From Tannerella sp. (GTDB lineage Bacteria; Bacteroidota; Bacteroidia; Bacteroidales; Tannerellaceae): 51,674 nucleotides of DNA. The notes beneath the pieces were generated by a model. The model was not told the DNA's origin, did not search any database, and saw only the letters and a list, made by a program, of their open reading frames with translations. Positions 34,956 through 42,764 of the stretch are shown here, one piece after another (position 1 is the stretch's first letter; the number at the start of each line of letters is the position of its first letter). The position numbers were made by a program, and so were the translations under genes. The DNA is taken from NCBI GenBank assembly GCA_031265585.1, contig JAISCL010000220.1, positions 1 through 51,674 on the forward strand, given 5' to 3'.

Positions 34956-37022
34956 TTAACTCTCAGCTTTCAGTTTTTTACCGGATATGCCCATCGATTT
35001 CGCCATGCTTAGCAGACTGCCGAAAAAGCCTTTCTCATCGTCGCTGTCTGCCTTTCCCTGCATCTTCAGGATCAGGCTTGCGATGGTCAGGTTTTTGATG
35101 TCTTCGGTCGAGATGCCTGTCCGGCGGGCATAGTAACGGATACGTTCGAACAGGTCGCCTTCGTCCGTACCGTCTCCGAGGAGCGCATTTTTAATCCGGG
35201 TTGCGTTTTCGCTTTCGTCCACCAGGCGGTCGAAGCCTTTCGCGCCGGAGATTTGTTTCACGATGTTTTCAAAGAACATCGTTTCGCCTCCGACGATATC
35301 GATACGGGCGGTTTTCAATGCCTGCGACAGGACGCCGGCCTGTGCTTCCGCAACATCTTTCCGGATATGGATCTGCGCCAGTTCCACCTCTTTTTCTTTC
35401 TGAAGCGCCAGCTTAAATTCTTCATGTTCCTTACCCACGCCGTCCAGTTTCTTCATCGCAGCCGCCTTTTCTTCAATTCCGGCAGCTTCGGCCAGGGCTT
35501 TTTCTCGGGTTACTTCCGCTTCAACCAGCCCTTCCTTTTTCTTTGCGTCCGCTTTGGCTTCTATACCGGCCGCTTCCGCTTTTGCTTTTTTCTCGATCAC
35601 GGTCGCTTCGGCGGCGCCCTGCACTTCAAACGCTTCGGCTTTCGCTTTGATCATTTCCGCTTCGGCCAGGCCGATGGTGGCATCTTCACGCGCTTTCGCA
35701 TCGGCCAGCGTCTTGCGCGCCTCCGCCTGTTTGTTGGACGCCTCTTTCTGCGCTTCCGCGTCGATCAGCAATTCTTTCGCTTTCTGTTCAGCCGCTATCT
35801 TATCCGCTTCGGCCGCTTTCACCCGCTGGATCAGTTTTTCTTCCGCGGCCTGGGAGGCTGCCGTAATGCCGACCTGTTTCTGGCGTTCAACCGTACGAAA
35901 TTCTTCGATATCCTTTACATTCTGCTTTTCTTCCACAACGCCTTTTTCCAGCTGAACCCGTTCCCGGATGACGTCCTGGATATTCTTTTTCTCGATTTCG
36001 ATCACACGCTCTTTTTCGATCTGTGAAAGCGTAACGATCCGCTCGCGTTCCGTCTGTTCCAGTGCGCGATCTTTCGCTACACGTTCGGCTTCCACGGCTT
36101 CGGTGCGCTGTTTGTTTTTCTCCGCAATAATAATCTGGCGCAGCTTGTTTTCTTCCTGGATGGCCAGACTTTCTTCCGTAGAAATACGGACAGATTCGGC
36201 CTTCAGGCGTTCTTCTTCGCGCACTTTCCGGATTTCCGCTTCTTCGCGCGCTTTTACATTGTCGATTTCGCGCTTCTGTTTTTCCTCCTTTTCCGCTAAC
36301 TGGCGCTCCAGTTCGAGGATTACTTCGCGCGCTTCGACGTTTTGCTTTTTGATCACCTTTTCTTCTTCCCGGCGAATCAGGTTAGCCTTAATGTTCTGCG
36401 CCGCCGTTAAATCCGTAATCTTTTTAATCCCCTCGGAATCTAAAATATTCTCCGGGCTGAGGTATTTCAGGTCGGTCTGTTCCAGATAGTCAATCGCACA
36501 GTCATCCAGGACGTATCCGTTCAGGTCAACTCCGATAATGTCCTTTATCTCATCGCGAAACTCGCGGCGCGCTTCATATAATTCCGTAAAATTAAACTTC
36601 TTGCCCACCGTTTTCAGCGCTTCCGAAAACTTCGCTTCAAAGATTTCCTTCAATGTGGTAATCGCGCTGGCGCGTTCGCAACCGATCGTCTGGGCTACAT
36701 TAATAACGTCATTTACCGACTTGTTTACACGCACGAAGAAAGCGACCTTAATATCGGCGCGGATATTATCCTTACAGATCAGTCCGTCATGCGCCAGACG
36801 TTCAATCTGGACTTTCTTCAACGATATATCCATTATTTCCATTTTATGGAAAATGGGAATCACATACATCCCCCTGTTAAAGGCTACTTTCGTCCCGCCT
36901 ACCCCTGTACGCACGATGGCTTTCCCCTGCGGTATCTTTTTGTAGAAGGAGGCTAACAGGCCCAAAATCACTAAAAACACAAAAATCGCAGCTCCCGCGA
37001 TGATCACAATAATCTGTTCCAT
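34956..37022 (-). CDS. Flotillin-family (YqiK-like) SPFH/band-7 membrane protein
   Basis: 688 residues. One N-terminal membrane helix (about 4-27) is followed by an SPFH domain (about 30-200; QGKAIVRTGVGGTKVAFNRGMYVIPIFHKMEIMD, FTELYEARREFRDEIKDIIGVDLNGYVLDDCAIDYLEQTD). A very long Glu/Ala/Lys-rich coiled coil follows (about 215-560), then a C-terminal segment of about 110 residues. The order and length match flotillin/YqiK proteins, which form large rings or cages on the inner membrane and organise lipid domains. It follows the YqiJ-like gene, the usual bacterial partner, and precedes the AAA+ ATPase. No truncation or repeat expansion is visible. Confidence 0.95.
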   Translation of the reverse strand: MEQIIVIIAGAAIFVFLVILGLLASFYKKIPQGKAIVRTGVGGTKVAFNRGMYVIPIFHKMEIMDISLKKVQIERLAHDGLICKDNIRADIKVAFFVRVNKSVNDVINVAQTIGCERASAITTLKEIFEAKFSEALKTVGKKFNFTELYEARREFRDEIKDIIGVDLNGYVLDDCAIDYLEQTDLKYLSPENILDSEGIKKITDLTAAQNIKANLIRREEEKVIKKQNVEAREVILELERQLAEKEEKQKREIDNVKAREEAEIRKVREEERLKAESVRISTEESLAIQEENKLRQIIIAEKNKQRTEAVEAERVAKDRALEQTERERIVTLSQIEKERVIEIEKKNIQDVIRERVQLEKGVVEEKQNVKDIEEFRTVERQKQVGITAASQAAEEKLIQRVKAAEADKIAAEQKAKELLIDAEAQKEASNKQAEARKTLADAKAREDATIGLAEAEMIKAKAEAFEVQGAAEATVIEKKAKAEAAGIEAKADAKKKEGLVEAEVTREKALAEAAGIEEKAAAMKKLDGVGKEHEEFKLALQKEKEVELAQIHIRKDVAEAQAGVLSQALKTARIDIVGGETMFFENIVKQISGAKGFDRLVDESENATRIKNALLGDGTDEGDLFERIRYYARRTGISTEDIKNLTIASLILKMQGKADSDDEKGFFGSLLSMAKSMGISGKKLKAES

Positions 37023-37061
37023 AGTTTTTTTATTTAATTTAAGAGTTTGTTTTGATTTTAA

Positions 37062-37766
37062 TTACAGGTTCCGAATACTGACCTCCCTGTTCACCAGATA
37101 GAACTTTTTATCTTCCGACTCGTCCATTACAACGACATAATCGCCGTATTTGATAGCGGCCCCGTCCAGGCTTTTAACGTTCAGCCGGATCGGATTATTG
37201 TCTACGACAAATTCCGCCGTTCCTATTTTACCGTCCCTGATACTTGAAAGCATCTTTCCCGAGCGACCCAGGAAGTCTATTTCCTCCTCGCCCCTGTAAC
37301 CGATTTCCTTAAAAAATTTAGCCATTGGATTTGTTGCAAATTTAGTCATAAACACTGCTATAACCGCGACCGGAATCAAAATAAACAAAGAAGACAGTCC
37401 CCATGAAGTAACGTTTACGATGCTTGTCGTGATGAGCGTCCCCGTCCACATAAAAAATTTCAGCGTGGAAAGCACCAGCATAAACGGCACCCGCCCGACG
37501 TTCAGATAGTGCAGAAACTTGATGAAAAACCCGGGGGATTTTTCGGGAGCCGCCTCGTGTTCCGAATCTGCGGCTTCCGCTTCACCGTCCGCTTCCGGAA
37601 CATCCGCCTCCGCGACATCCGCATCGAAGTCAAAGCCCAGGTCCAAGCCATCCAAACCGGCGCCCAGCAGAAACGTGAACAGCCAGTAAACAAATAGAAC
37701 GGCCATTATTACGGTCATCACGGCATTCGGCAACGGATGCATCAGGTTATACAGGAAGTCTGTCAT
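37062..37766 (-). CDS. YqiJ/NfeD-like membrane protein with OB-fold tail
   Basis: 234 residues. Hydrophobic segments lie at about 14-37, 95-115 and 120-143. Between the first two is a strikingly acidic, proline/alanine-rich loop (about 44-74) without membrane character. The C-terminal part (about 165-230; GYRGEEEIDFLGRSGKMLSSIRDGKIGTAEFVV, YGDYVVVM) has the beta-rich pattern of NfeD/YqiJ OB-fold domains. Such proteins are known partners of flotillins, and the gene sits directly between pspA (6 bp) and the flotillin gene (39 bp). The assignment rests on topology, OB-like tail and context rather than on strong sequence motifs. Confidence 0.75.
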   Translation of the reverse strand: MTDFLYNLMHPLPNAVMTVIMAVLFVYWLFTFLLGAGLDGLDLGFDFDADVAEADVPEADGEAEAADSEHEAAPEKSPGFFIKFLHYLNVGRVPFMLVLSTLKFFMWTGTLITTSIVNVTSWGLSSLFILIPVAVIAVFMTKFATNPMAKFFKEIGYRGEEEIDFLGRSGKMLSSIRDGKIGTAEFVVDNNPIRLNVKSLDGAAIKYGDYVVVMDESEDKKFYLVNREVSIRNL

Positions 37767-37772
37767 ACGGGA

Positions 37773-38489
37773 TCAGCTTTCATTTTCCGGTAACATGCCC
37801 AGTTTCCGTTTAATATCATCCAGTTCCCGGTTCACCCTGGCGGTCTCGTCTCCCAGCGCCCTGTTTATTTCATCATCCGCATTTTTACTTCTTTTAGCCA
37901 CGTCTCCGTAGGCTTCTGCCAGCGCTTCTTCTTCCTCCACCTTCTCTTTCATGCGTTCCAACATGCTGACCGTACTGTTACTGTCAATCTGCGCCATCTG
38001 CCGGTTGACCTCCTTCGTGGCGCGGCTCACCTTGATGCGTGATTTCAGCGTCTTCAGCTCATTTTCCCACTTCGTAATGTTAAACCGCAGGATGTCGACA
38101 TTCTTCTGTATATCGTCCGCCGCCTTTTCGTGCGTAACCAGCTGCTCTTCCAGCGATTTTACTTCCGTCAGCAGGTTTTCCTTTAACGACAGCGCCTCTT
38201 TGGCCAGCTTTTCAGCCTGTCCCAGCTCCAGTTCACCCTTCTGCGCTTTCGTCAGTAACAGGACGGCCTTATTTTCATACTCCTGCGCTTCCTGTTCCTT
38301 CTTTGTTTTCCCGTTTTTGGCGCGGATTGCGGCCGCTTTTACCTGCGCCGACGCCTGTAACGCCTTATCCAGGTCTTCCCTCATTTCACGGATTCCCTGT
38401 TCGGTCATCCGGATCGGATCTTCCATCCTGTCAACCGCGGAGTGTATCTCCGCCTGCCCGATTCTCAATAATCTTTTAAAAATATTCAT
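37773..38489 (-). CDS. pspA: PspA/IM30 (ESCRT-III-like) membrane-stress protein
   Basis: 238 residues, almost wholly alpha-helical coiled coil. The N-terminus (MNIFKRLLRIGQAEIHSAVDRMEDP, amphipathic helix then EDP) and the remaining pattern (QGIREMREDLDKAL, LKSRIKVSRATKEVNRQ, ALAEAYGD) are typical of the PspA/Vipp1 family. These proteins polymerise on damaged inner membrane and stabilise or remodel it. It is the second gene of the five-gene operon, with 36 bp to the YbjN-like gene before it and 6 bp to the YqiJ-like gene. No PspF- or PspBC-like regulators are in the window, so control is probably by the divergent XRE protein. Confidence 0.93.
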   Translation of the reverse strand: MNIFKRLLRIGQAEIHSAVDRMEDPIRMTEQGIREMREDLDKALQASAQVKAAAIRAKNGKTKKEQEAQEYENKAVLLLTKAQKGELELGQAEKLAKEALSLKENLLTEVKSLEEQLVTHEKAADDIQKNVDILRFNITKWENELKTLKSRIKVSRATKEVNRQMAQIDSNSTVSMLERMKEKVEEEEALAEAYGDVAKRSKNADDEINRALGDETARVNRELDDIKRKLGMLPENES

Positions 38490-38525
38490 AACGATACTGT
38501 TTAATTTATTTATGTTTTATCCTCT

Positions 38526-38915
38526 TTATTTCCTTGAAAATTCAATAATCTGCTCATAATACTCGCTTAACAGCAGGCCCAGGGAGTTGAACGCCCCTTC
38601 AAGCTCATTTATATCCACGTGCTCAATCTGCAGCGTATAGCGGAAGATCACTTTTTTCCCTTCCTCATCCAGCGCAAACGCGCCGTGTATAATATCCCTG
38701 TTCTTTTGCAGCAAAGACTTCAGCACCTCCACACGGTCGCCTGTCAGCGTAAAAATATACTGCTCCATAATTAAAATGGGAGGCGCGACCCCGATAATCA
38801 GATTCTTGATCCCGTCCTGTTCGCTTTCAATCAGGAAGATTCCCTCCTTTTCATTCTGATAAGACACGGAATAACCCAATTTTGAAATAAATGATTCTAT
38901 CTTTCTAAAGTACAT
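38526..38915 (-). CDS. YbjN-like / CesT-fold small protein
   Basis: 129 residues with the alpha-beta-beta-beta-alpha pattern of YbjN/type-III-chaperone-like proteins: helix MYFRKIESFISKLGYSVS, strands GIFLIESEQDGIKNLIIGVAPPILIMEQYIF, helix RVEVLKSLLQKN, strands GAFALDEEGKKVIFRYTLQIE and C-terminal helix LEGAFNSLGLLLSEYYEQIIEF. Proteins of this fold often accompany PspA and flotillin genes as probable adaptors or chaperones. It is the first gene of the operon. Its promoter overlaps that of the divergent XRE gene, with exact -33 and -7 boxes (39004-39001, 38981-38974). Confidence 0.72.
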   Translation of the reverse strand: MYFRKIESFISKLGYSVSYQNEKEGIFLIESEQDGIKNLIIGVAPPILIMEQYIFTLTGDRVEVLKSLLQKNRDIIHGAFALDEEGKKVIFRYTLQIEHVDINELEGAFNSLGLLLSEYYEQIIEFSRK

Positions 38916-38929
38916 ATACGGTGAATAAG

Positions 38930-38960
38930 TTTGTTTTTCAAAAATTAAAAACTATATTTG
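38930..38960 (+). promoter_or_regulatory. Promoter of the XRE regulator
   Basis: TTTG (38930-38933), a 19-bp spacer and TATATTTG (38953-38960) match the Bacteroidota consensus exactly. Transcription should start near 38967, leaving a leader of about 57 nt before ATG 39024. Confidence 0.8.
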
Positions 38961-39017
38961 CAAATATTTTTGGCAAATGTAATGCACTTTTTTTTATCTG
39001 CAAACTTTTTTAGCAAA
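38957..39017. promoter_or_regulatory. Two repeated operator-like sites between divergent promoters
   Basis: TGCAAATATTTTTGGCAAA (38959-38977) and TGCAAACTTTTTTAGCAAA (38999-39017) agree at 15 of 19 positions and are 40 bp apart. Each has TTTGC/TCTGC and GCAAA arms facing each other. Site 1 overlaps the -7 boxes of both promoters; site 2 overlaps the -33 box of the minus-strand promoter. This suggests one repressor, most likely the XRE protein, controlling itself and the pspA operon. Confidence 0.65.
38974..39004 (-). promoter_or_regulatory. Promoter of the YbjN-PspA-flotillin-AAA operon
   Basis: On the minus strand TTTG (39004-39001), a 19-bp spacer and TACATTTG (38981-38974) fit the Bacteroidota consensus exactly. 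The leader to the YbjN-like start (38915) would be about 50 nt. Confidence 0.78.
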
Positions 39018-39023
39018 AAATTC

Positions 39024-39695
39024 ATGACACAAATCGGAAAAAATATTAAAAAGATACGGAATGTAAAAGGATTAAGCCAGCAGGCCTTTGCCGACCTGTT
39101 TGATTTGACGCGGGGAAACATATCATCTTACGAAGAATCGAGGGCCGAGCCAAGGATTGAAGTCATGATCCGGATCGCCAATGCATTTGGCATCCCATTA
39201 GCCGATCTGGTTGAAAAAGATTTGTCGGTCAACGAGCTGCTGCACTACAATACCAGCCTGGTAGTAGAAACGGAAAAGCTGAAAACCACCCGCCCGCTAA
39301 CCCGAATCCCCTACGTGTCCATCCCCTACCTGAATAATTACATACAGCACCGCTCGGACAGCAACTTCATACGCAAACTGCCCGCGCTAACCGTTCCGGG
39401 CGGTTCAAACTCCGAATTGATTGCCATCGAAACGGAAGATTCGCATAACCTGCCGTCCGGATTCGAGTTCCGGAACGGCGACATCCTGATCTTTGAACAG
39501 GTCACCAAAGAAAACATACACCGCATCACAAACAGGCTGGGAATGATGACCGACGCTGAAAGCCTTAAATTCGGAATCTACAAAGCCGAAGACAGCCAAC
39601 CCGTCCTCTACCTGAACGACTGGGTAAAATACCCTTTCGACATTCATTCCGATACCGGATATTGGTTGCTTCAGGCCTCCTACAGGCAGGAATAA
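39024..39695 (+). CDS. XRE-family regulator with degenerate S24-like C-terminal domain
   Basis: 223 residues from ATG 39024. An in-frame TTG at 38958 would start inside the -7 box and the operator-like site, so I reject it. The N-terminal helix-turn-helix is IGKNIKKIRNVKGLSQQAFADLFDLTRGNISSYEESRAEP (about 4-43). The C-terminal half (about 120-220; VPGGSNSELIAIETEDSHNLPSGFEFRNGDILIFEQV) resembles the LexA/S24 fold, but I see no clear Ser-Lys catalytic pair, so self-cleavage is doubtful. It is divergent from the PspA operon, with operator-like repeats in the shared promoter, so the most likely job is control of that envelope-stress operon and itself. Confidence 0.85.
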   Translation: MTQIGKNIKKIRNVKGLSQQAFADLFDLTRGNISSYEESRAEPRIEVMIRIANAFGIPLADLVEKDLSVNELLHYNTSLVVETEKLKTTRPLTRIPYVSIPYLNNYIQHRSDSNFIRKLPALTVPGGSNSELIAIETEDSHNLPSGFEFRNGDILIFEQVTKENIHRITNRLGMMTDAESLKFGIYKAEDSQPVLYLNDWVKYPFDIHSDTGYWLLQASYRQE

Positions 39696-39713
39696 GCGCT
39701 CGCCCCCTACCCT

Positions 39714-40442
39714 TCAGCCGATTTTCATCCTCTCCCAAAGCCGGCGCGGAACAAGCCGCCAGAAAAAAACCAGCACCCGGTAACGCCGGTCAATAACCGC
39801 CACACGTTTCCTTTTATCAAGGGCGCGCATGATAGCCCCGGCCACCTTTTCCGGCCGCATCAGCATCGGGTAGCGATACTCTTTACTGTTAAGCAGCGCC
39901 GTGTCAACAAACCCGGGACGAATATCGGTAAACCGGATGTGCAGATTCCGTGTGTATGACAGCTGCGCCAGTGCATCAATATAGGTATTCTGAAACCGCT
40001 TGGAAGCCGAATAGGCCGGAGCAGCGCCCAACCCTTTCGTCCCGGCAATAGAACTGATCACTGCAACATGTCCTCCTCCTGCAGACGCGAAATAGCGGCA
40101 CGCCGCCGTCACCATCCGGATAAAACCGGACACATTCGTCTCCGCCGTCCGCATCTCTATATCCTCTTCCAGTGCAACGTTCCGGCTCCCCGTACCCGAA
40201 GCCAGAAAAAACAGATCCATCCTGCCCCTTAACCGGATAAGATGCGCCAGCCTATCCGCCGCATCCTCCTTCATCACATCCACCGGACAGACCACCACCC
40301 TGTCCGGATAACGCTTCCGCAACTCCTCCAGCGCTTCCACGCGCCTGCCCGCGATCCCCAGCAGCCAGCCTCTTTCCAGCATCTTCACCGCAACTTCCCG
40401 TCCTATACCGGATGTCGCCCCCACTACAATCACCTTTTTCAT
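39714..40442 (-). CDS. Short-chain dehydrogenase/reductase
   Basis: 242 residues. The N-terminal cofactor motif is G8ATSGIG14 and the active-site residues are in VAVISSIAG (S130/S131) and Y144SASK148. The Arg pair in IAGRRVE after the second strand suggests NADP(H) preference. The C-terminal portion is strongly basic (RRYRVLVFFWRLVPRRLWERMK) and could touch the membrane, as in some SDR lipid- or sterol-like reductases. The substrate cannot be told. It converges with the XRE gene (18 bp between stops) and has no partner on its own strand. Confidence 0.92.
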   Translation of the reverse strand: MKKVIVVGATSGIGREVAVKMLERGWLLGIAGRRVEALEELRKRYPDRVVVCPVDVMKEDAADRLAHLIRLRGRMDLFFLASGTGSRNVALEEDIEMRTAETNVSGFIRMVTAACRYFASAGGGHVAVISSIAGTKGLGAAPAYSASKRFQNTYIDALAQLSYTRNLHIRFTDIRPGFVDTALLNSKEYRYPMLMRPEKVAGAIMRALDKRKRVAVIDRRYRVLVFFWRLVPRRLWERMKIG

Positions 40443-40728
40443 CTGTAATCAACTTTAAAAAATCAAACTTTGAAAAGCCAAAGATATAAATATCTTCCGA
40501 ATAACGTATACCTGCACAACGGCTGCATCGGGGAACAGATCCCGAATTAAAAACCCTCATCCTCTTAAAGCGCCCTGAGCAGCGCTCGTGGCATCTTAAC
40601 GGACGGAGACCCGATAAAAATTATTTTATTGAAATAAATAAAAAAAGTTGGCGGAATGTTCGATTTTTTCTAAATTTGCAATGTCGTATTTCAATAATTT
40701 TAATGCAAACTAAAGAAAGGAACAAATT
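40443..40728. promoter_or_regulatory. Intergenic region with promoter of the 40.7-kb gene
   Basis: TAAATTTG (40672-40679) fits the -7 box, with TTGG (40649-40652) 19 bp upstream as a weak -33 box; the gene starts about 50 bp downstream and has AAAGGA-like pairing sequence at about 40715. An AGCGC/GCGCT inverted repeat near 40568-40585 is the only other structure seen. No gene is supported. Confidence 0.5.
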
Positions 40729-41460
40729 ATGAGTTTAAAAACCGAATCGGGTATTAACACCTATGCAGGCCATTTCGACCTGTTAATTAATGTATGTAAA
40801 GGCTTTGGCCAGTCATACGATCCGGTGCCCGTAAATCTGCAAATCGGATCACTGATGTATCAGTTGGAGACGGTTAAAAAGTCGATCACCGCAGTAGATG
40901 TGGCGATTCCCGTTTATCTGGTAGCCGAGGGTGCGCGCATGAAGAAGTTCGCGCTTCTGGCGCCGCTCGCGACCCGCGTACAGGCGGTAGCCGGCGTACT
41001 GGGCCTGCCGGATGCCGTGATCGTACATATCAAAGAGGTAGTACGCAAAATCAGGGGACAGCGCGCCCACAAAATCGAACCGGCTCCGGAACCGAACAGC
41101 GAACCGGCCAGGCACATCTCGGTATCACAGGTAAGCTTTGACGAGCAGATAGAGCACCTGAACCGGCTAATCGCGCTGGTAGAATCGCAACCGGCCTACA
41201 CGCCGGCAGAATCCGACCTTTCGGTAGACGCCCTCAAGACGCTGCTAAACGAAATGCGGTCAACAAACTCCGACGTTATGGCCGCCGAAGTGCCGCTAAC
41301 CAACCTGCGACAGGAACGAAACAAACTCCTGTATGCTCCAAAAACAGGCATGATAGATACTGCACTGGCGGTAAAAGAATATGTAAAAGCAATATTCGGA
41401 GCATCCAGTCCGCAGTATAAGGAAGTGAACCGGATCCAGTTCAGAAACAGAAAACCATAG
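40729..41460 (+). CDS. Unrecognised conserved-type protein, mostly alpha-helical
   Basis: 243 residues without a signal peptide or membrane helix. Helices at about 10-60, 70-115 and 135-220 suggest a helical-bundle protein, with a proline-rich hinge between (PAPEPNSEPARHISVSQVSFDEQIEHL, about 120-146). I do not recognise the family. The gene has a good Bacteroidota promoter and ribosome-binding sequence and an ordinary composition, so it is likely real. It is followed directly by palindromic array D, which begins 51 bp after its stop codon. I see no operon partner: the next plus-strand gene is a pseudogene remnant. Confidence 0.7.
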   Translation: MSLKTESGINTYAGHFDLLINVCKGFGQSYDPVPVNLQIGSLMYQLETVKKSITAVDVAIPVYLVAEGARMKKFALLAPLATRVQAVAGVLGLPDAVIVHIKEVVRKIRGQRAHKIEPAPEPNSEPARHISVSQVSFDEQIEHLNRLIALVESQPAYTPAESDLSVDALKTLLNEMRSTNSDVMAAEVPLTNLRQERNKLLYAPKTGMIDTALAVKEYVKAIFGASSPQYKEVNRIQFRNRKP

Positions 41461-41511
41461 TCTGAACGCTGCTTTACCCGATCAAATGATTGCCGGGATA
41501 TATTAAAAAAC

Positions 41512-41690
41512 ACCGTGACATGGCAAAATAACACCGTGACAGTGTTAAAAAACACCGTGACATGGCAAGATAACACCGTGACAGTGTTAAAAAACATCGT
41601 GACATAGCAAAATAATACCGTGACAGTGTTAAAAAACACCGTGACATAGCAAAATAACACCGTGACATAGCAAGATAATACCGGGCGGTA
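41512..41690. repeat. Tandem array D, nine 21-bp units
   Basis: ACCGTGAC (or ATCGTGAC; ACCGGGCG in the last) recurs at 41512, 41533, 41554, 41575, 41596, 41617, 41638, 41659 and 41680, an exact 21-bp pitch. Two linker types roughly alternate: ATGGCAA(A/G)ATAAC and AGTGTTAAAAAAC. With the second linker the unit becomes the imperfect palindrome AACACCGTGACAGTGTT. Copies late in the array carry ATAG in place of ATGG. It lies between the 40.7-kb gene and the chimeric remnant. It is A/T-rich, unlike arrays A-C. Confidence 0.93.
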
Positions 41691-41735
41691 TCTAAATAAC
41701 GCCGCAAACTCGCAAAATATTTTTTAACATTAAGT

Positions 41736-42104
41736 ATGAAACAACAAAAATCTGCAATCCATGAAATAACGCCGCTATCGGAAAAAGACTGTTTTTATAT
41801 TGCCGACAGGCGAAAGTCAAGCTTTACGTACCCTATTCATAGCCATACGGAGGAAGCGGTCGTCGGATTCATGTATGCCTGTAAAATTTCCGGCGACACT
41901 TCCTATAAGGAAAAGGCAGCGCAAGCATGGCGCTACATACGTCGTCACATAGTTGATCACAAAAATGGGGAATGGATATGGAGCCGCCTCGGCGATGGCT
42001 CCGTAAACCGCAGGGATGACAGGGCCGGCTTCTGGAAATGTCCCTATCACAACGGACGCATGTGCATGGAGATGATCGAATACTTCGATCCCGACAGCTT
42101 CTAA
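41736..42104 (+). pseudogene. Chimeric remnant: AraC-type sensor start fused to 2-epimerase end
   Basis: 122 codons. Residues 1-39 (HEITPLSEKDCFYIADRRKSS, then FTYPIHSHTE) are the start of a cupin-AraC regulator as found in Bacteroides. From about residue 40 (EAVVGFMYACKISGDTSYKEKA, then W-x-Y-I, NGEWIWSRLGDGSVN, GFWKCPYHNGRMCMEM) the text is the C-terminal quarter of an N-acylglucosamine/cellobiose/mannobiose 2-epimerase. The fusion point is near 41850. Two unrelated genes joined in frame, each lacking most of its length, point to a deletion that removed all DNA between. Such regulators and epimerases co-occur in beta-mannan loci, so this may be the scar of one. Functional expression is improbable: the epimerase active site and the AraC DNA-binding domain are absent. 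Confidence 0.78.
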
Positions 42105-42173
42105 AAACTATCTTCCTCCTCCCCTGCCGGAACTGCACGAACAGGGTTCCCCCCGTTCGCGCAGGGACAAGGA

Positions 42174-42587
42174 TCAGAACCGGTCAACGATCAACTCTCC
42201 CGCAAGCAGGTCGGGTATCGCATCGGCAAAGATCTTGAAGTGACCGGAACCGCTGTGAGCCGCAAATGACGCATCATCCTTATACTCTTCATAAAAAATG
42301 AACGACCGGGGATCCAGCGGCGACTGGTATAAAGCGTAAAACAGGCAACCCGGTTCCTTACGGGTCGCTTCTACCAAAACCTTTGCCACATCAATAAACG
42401 CGGCTTCCTGCCCTTCTTTTATGGCAGCACGGGCCACTACTACTACTTTTGATTTCGCAGCGGCTACAGGAGCCACCTCTTCGGCAGCTGCCTTATCCGC
42501 AACGCCGGCATTGTTTTTCTTTGAATTTTCACAAGACATAGCACTCATCATTGTCATAATCATTAAAATAACTGAAAACTTTTTCAT
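42174..42587 (-). CDS. ABM-domain (YgiN-like monooxygenase fold) lipoprotein
   Basis: 137 residues. A lipoprotein signal (MMSAMSC, Cys 19) is followed by a low-complexity Ala/Lys/Glu linker (about 20-45) and an antibiotic-biosynthesis-monooxygenase domain (about 46-137): VVVVARAAIKEGQEAAFIDVAKVLVEATRKEPGCLFYALYQSPLDP, then FIFYEEYKDDASFAAHSGSGHF. The domain is a ferredoxin-like alpha/beta dimer whose cofactor-free members oxidise quinols. An exported lipoprotein form is common in Bacteroidota, but its substrate is not known. It is a single-gene unit, divergent from the FtsX-type permease 328 bp away. Confidence 0.88.
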   Translation of the reverse strand: MKKFSVILMIMTMMSAMSCENSKKNNAGVADKAAAEEVAPVAAAKSKVVVVARAAIKEGQEAAFIDVAKVLVEATRKEPGCLFYALYQSPLDPRSFIFYEEYKDDASFAAHSGSGHFKIFADAIPDLLAGELIVDRF

Positions 42588-42764
42588 ACGGTTATCTGTT
42601 TAAAATTTACCGCCACAAAATTAATCAATAACTTGATATGCCACGACAGGATGGTAAATAAATTATCAACGGGTTAATGATTTCACGGCTTCTACCAGGC
42701 GAATAAATTCCCGCCGATAACCCGCGTCGTCGTCGGCAAGCGCTGTTATTTATTTCCTCCGGTG

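Noticed and set aside
38958..39023. TTG-initiated extension of the XRE regulator
   Set aside because: It would begin inside the -7 box and operator-like site and precede the normal helix-turn-helix start.
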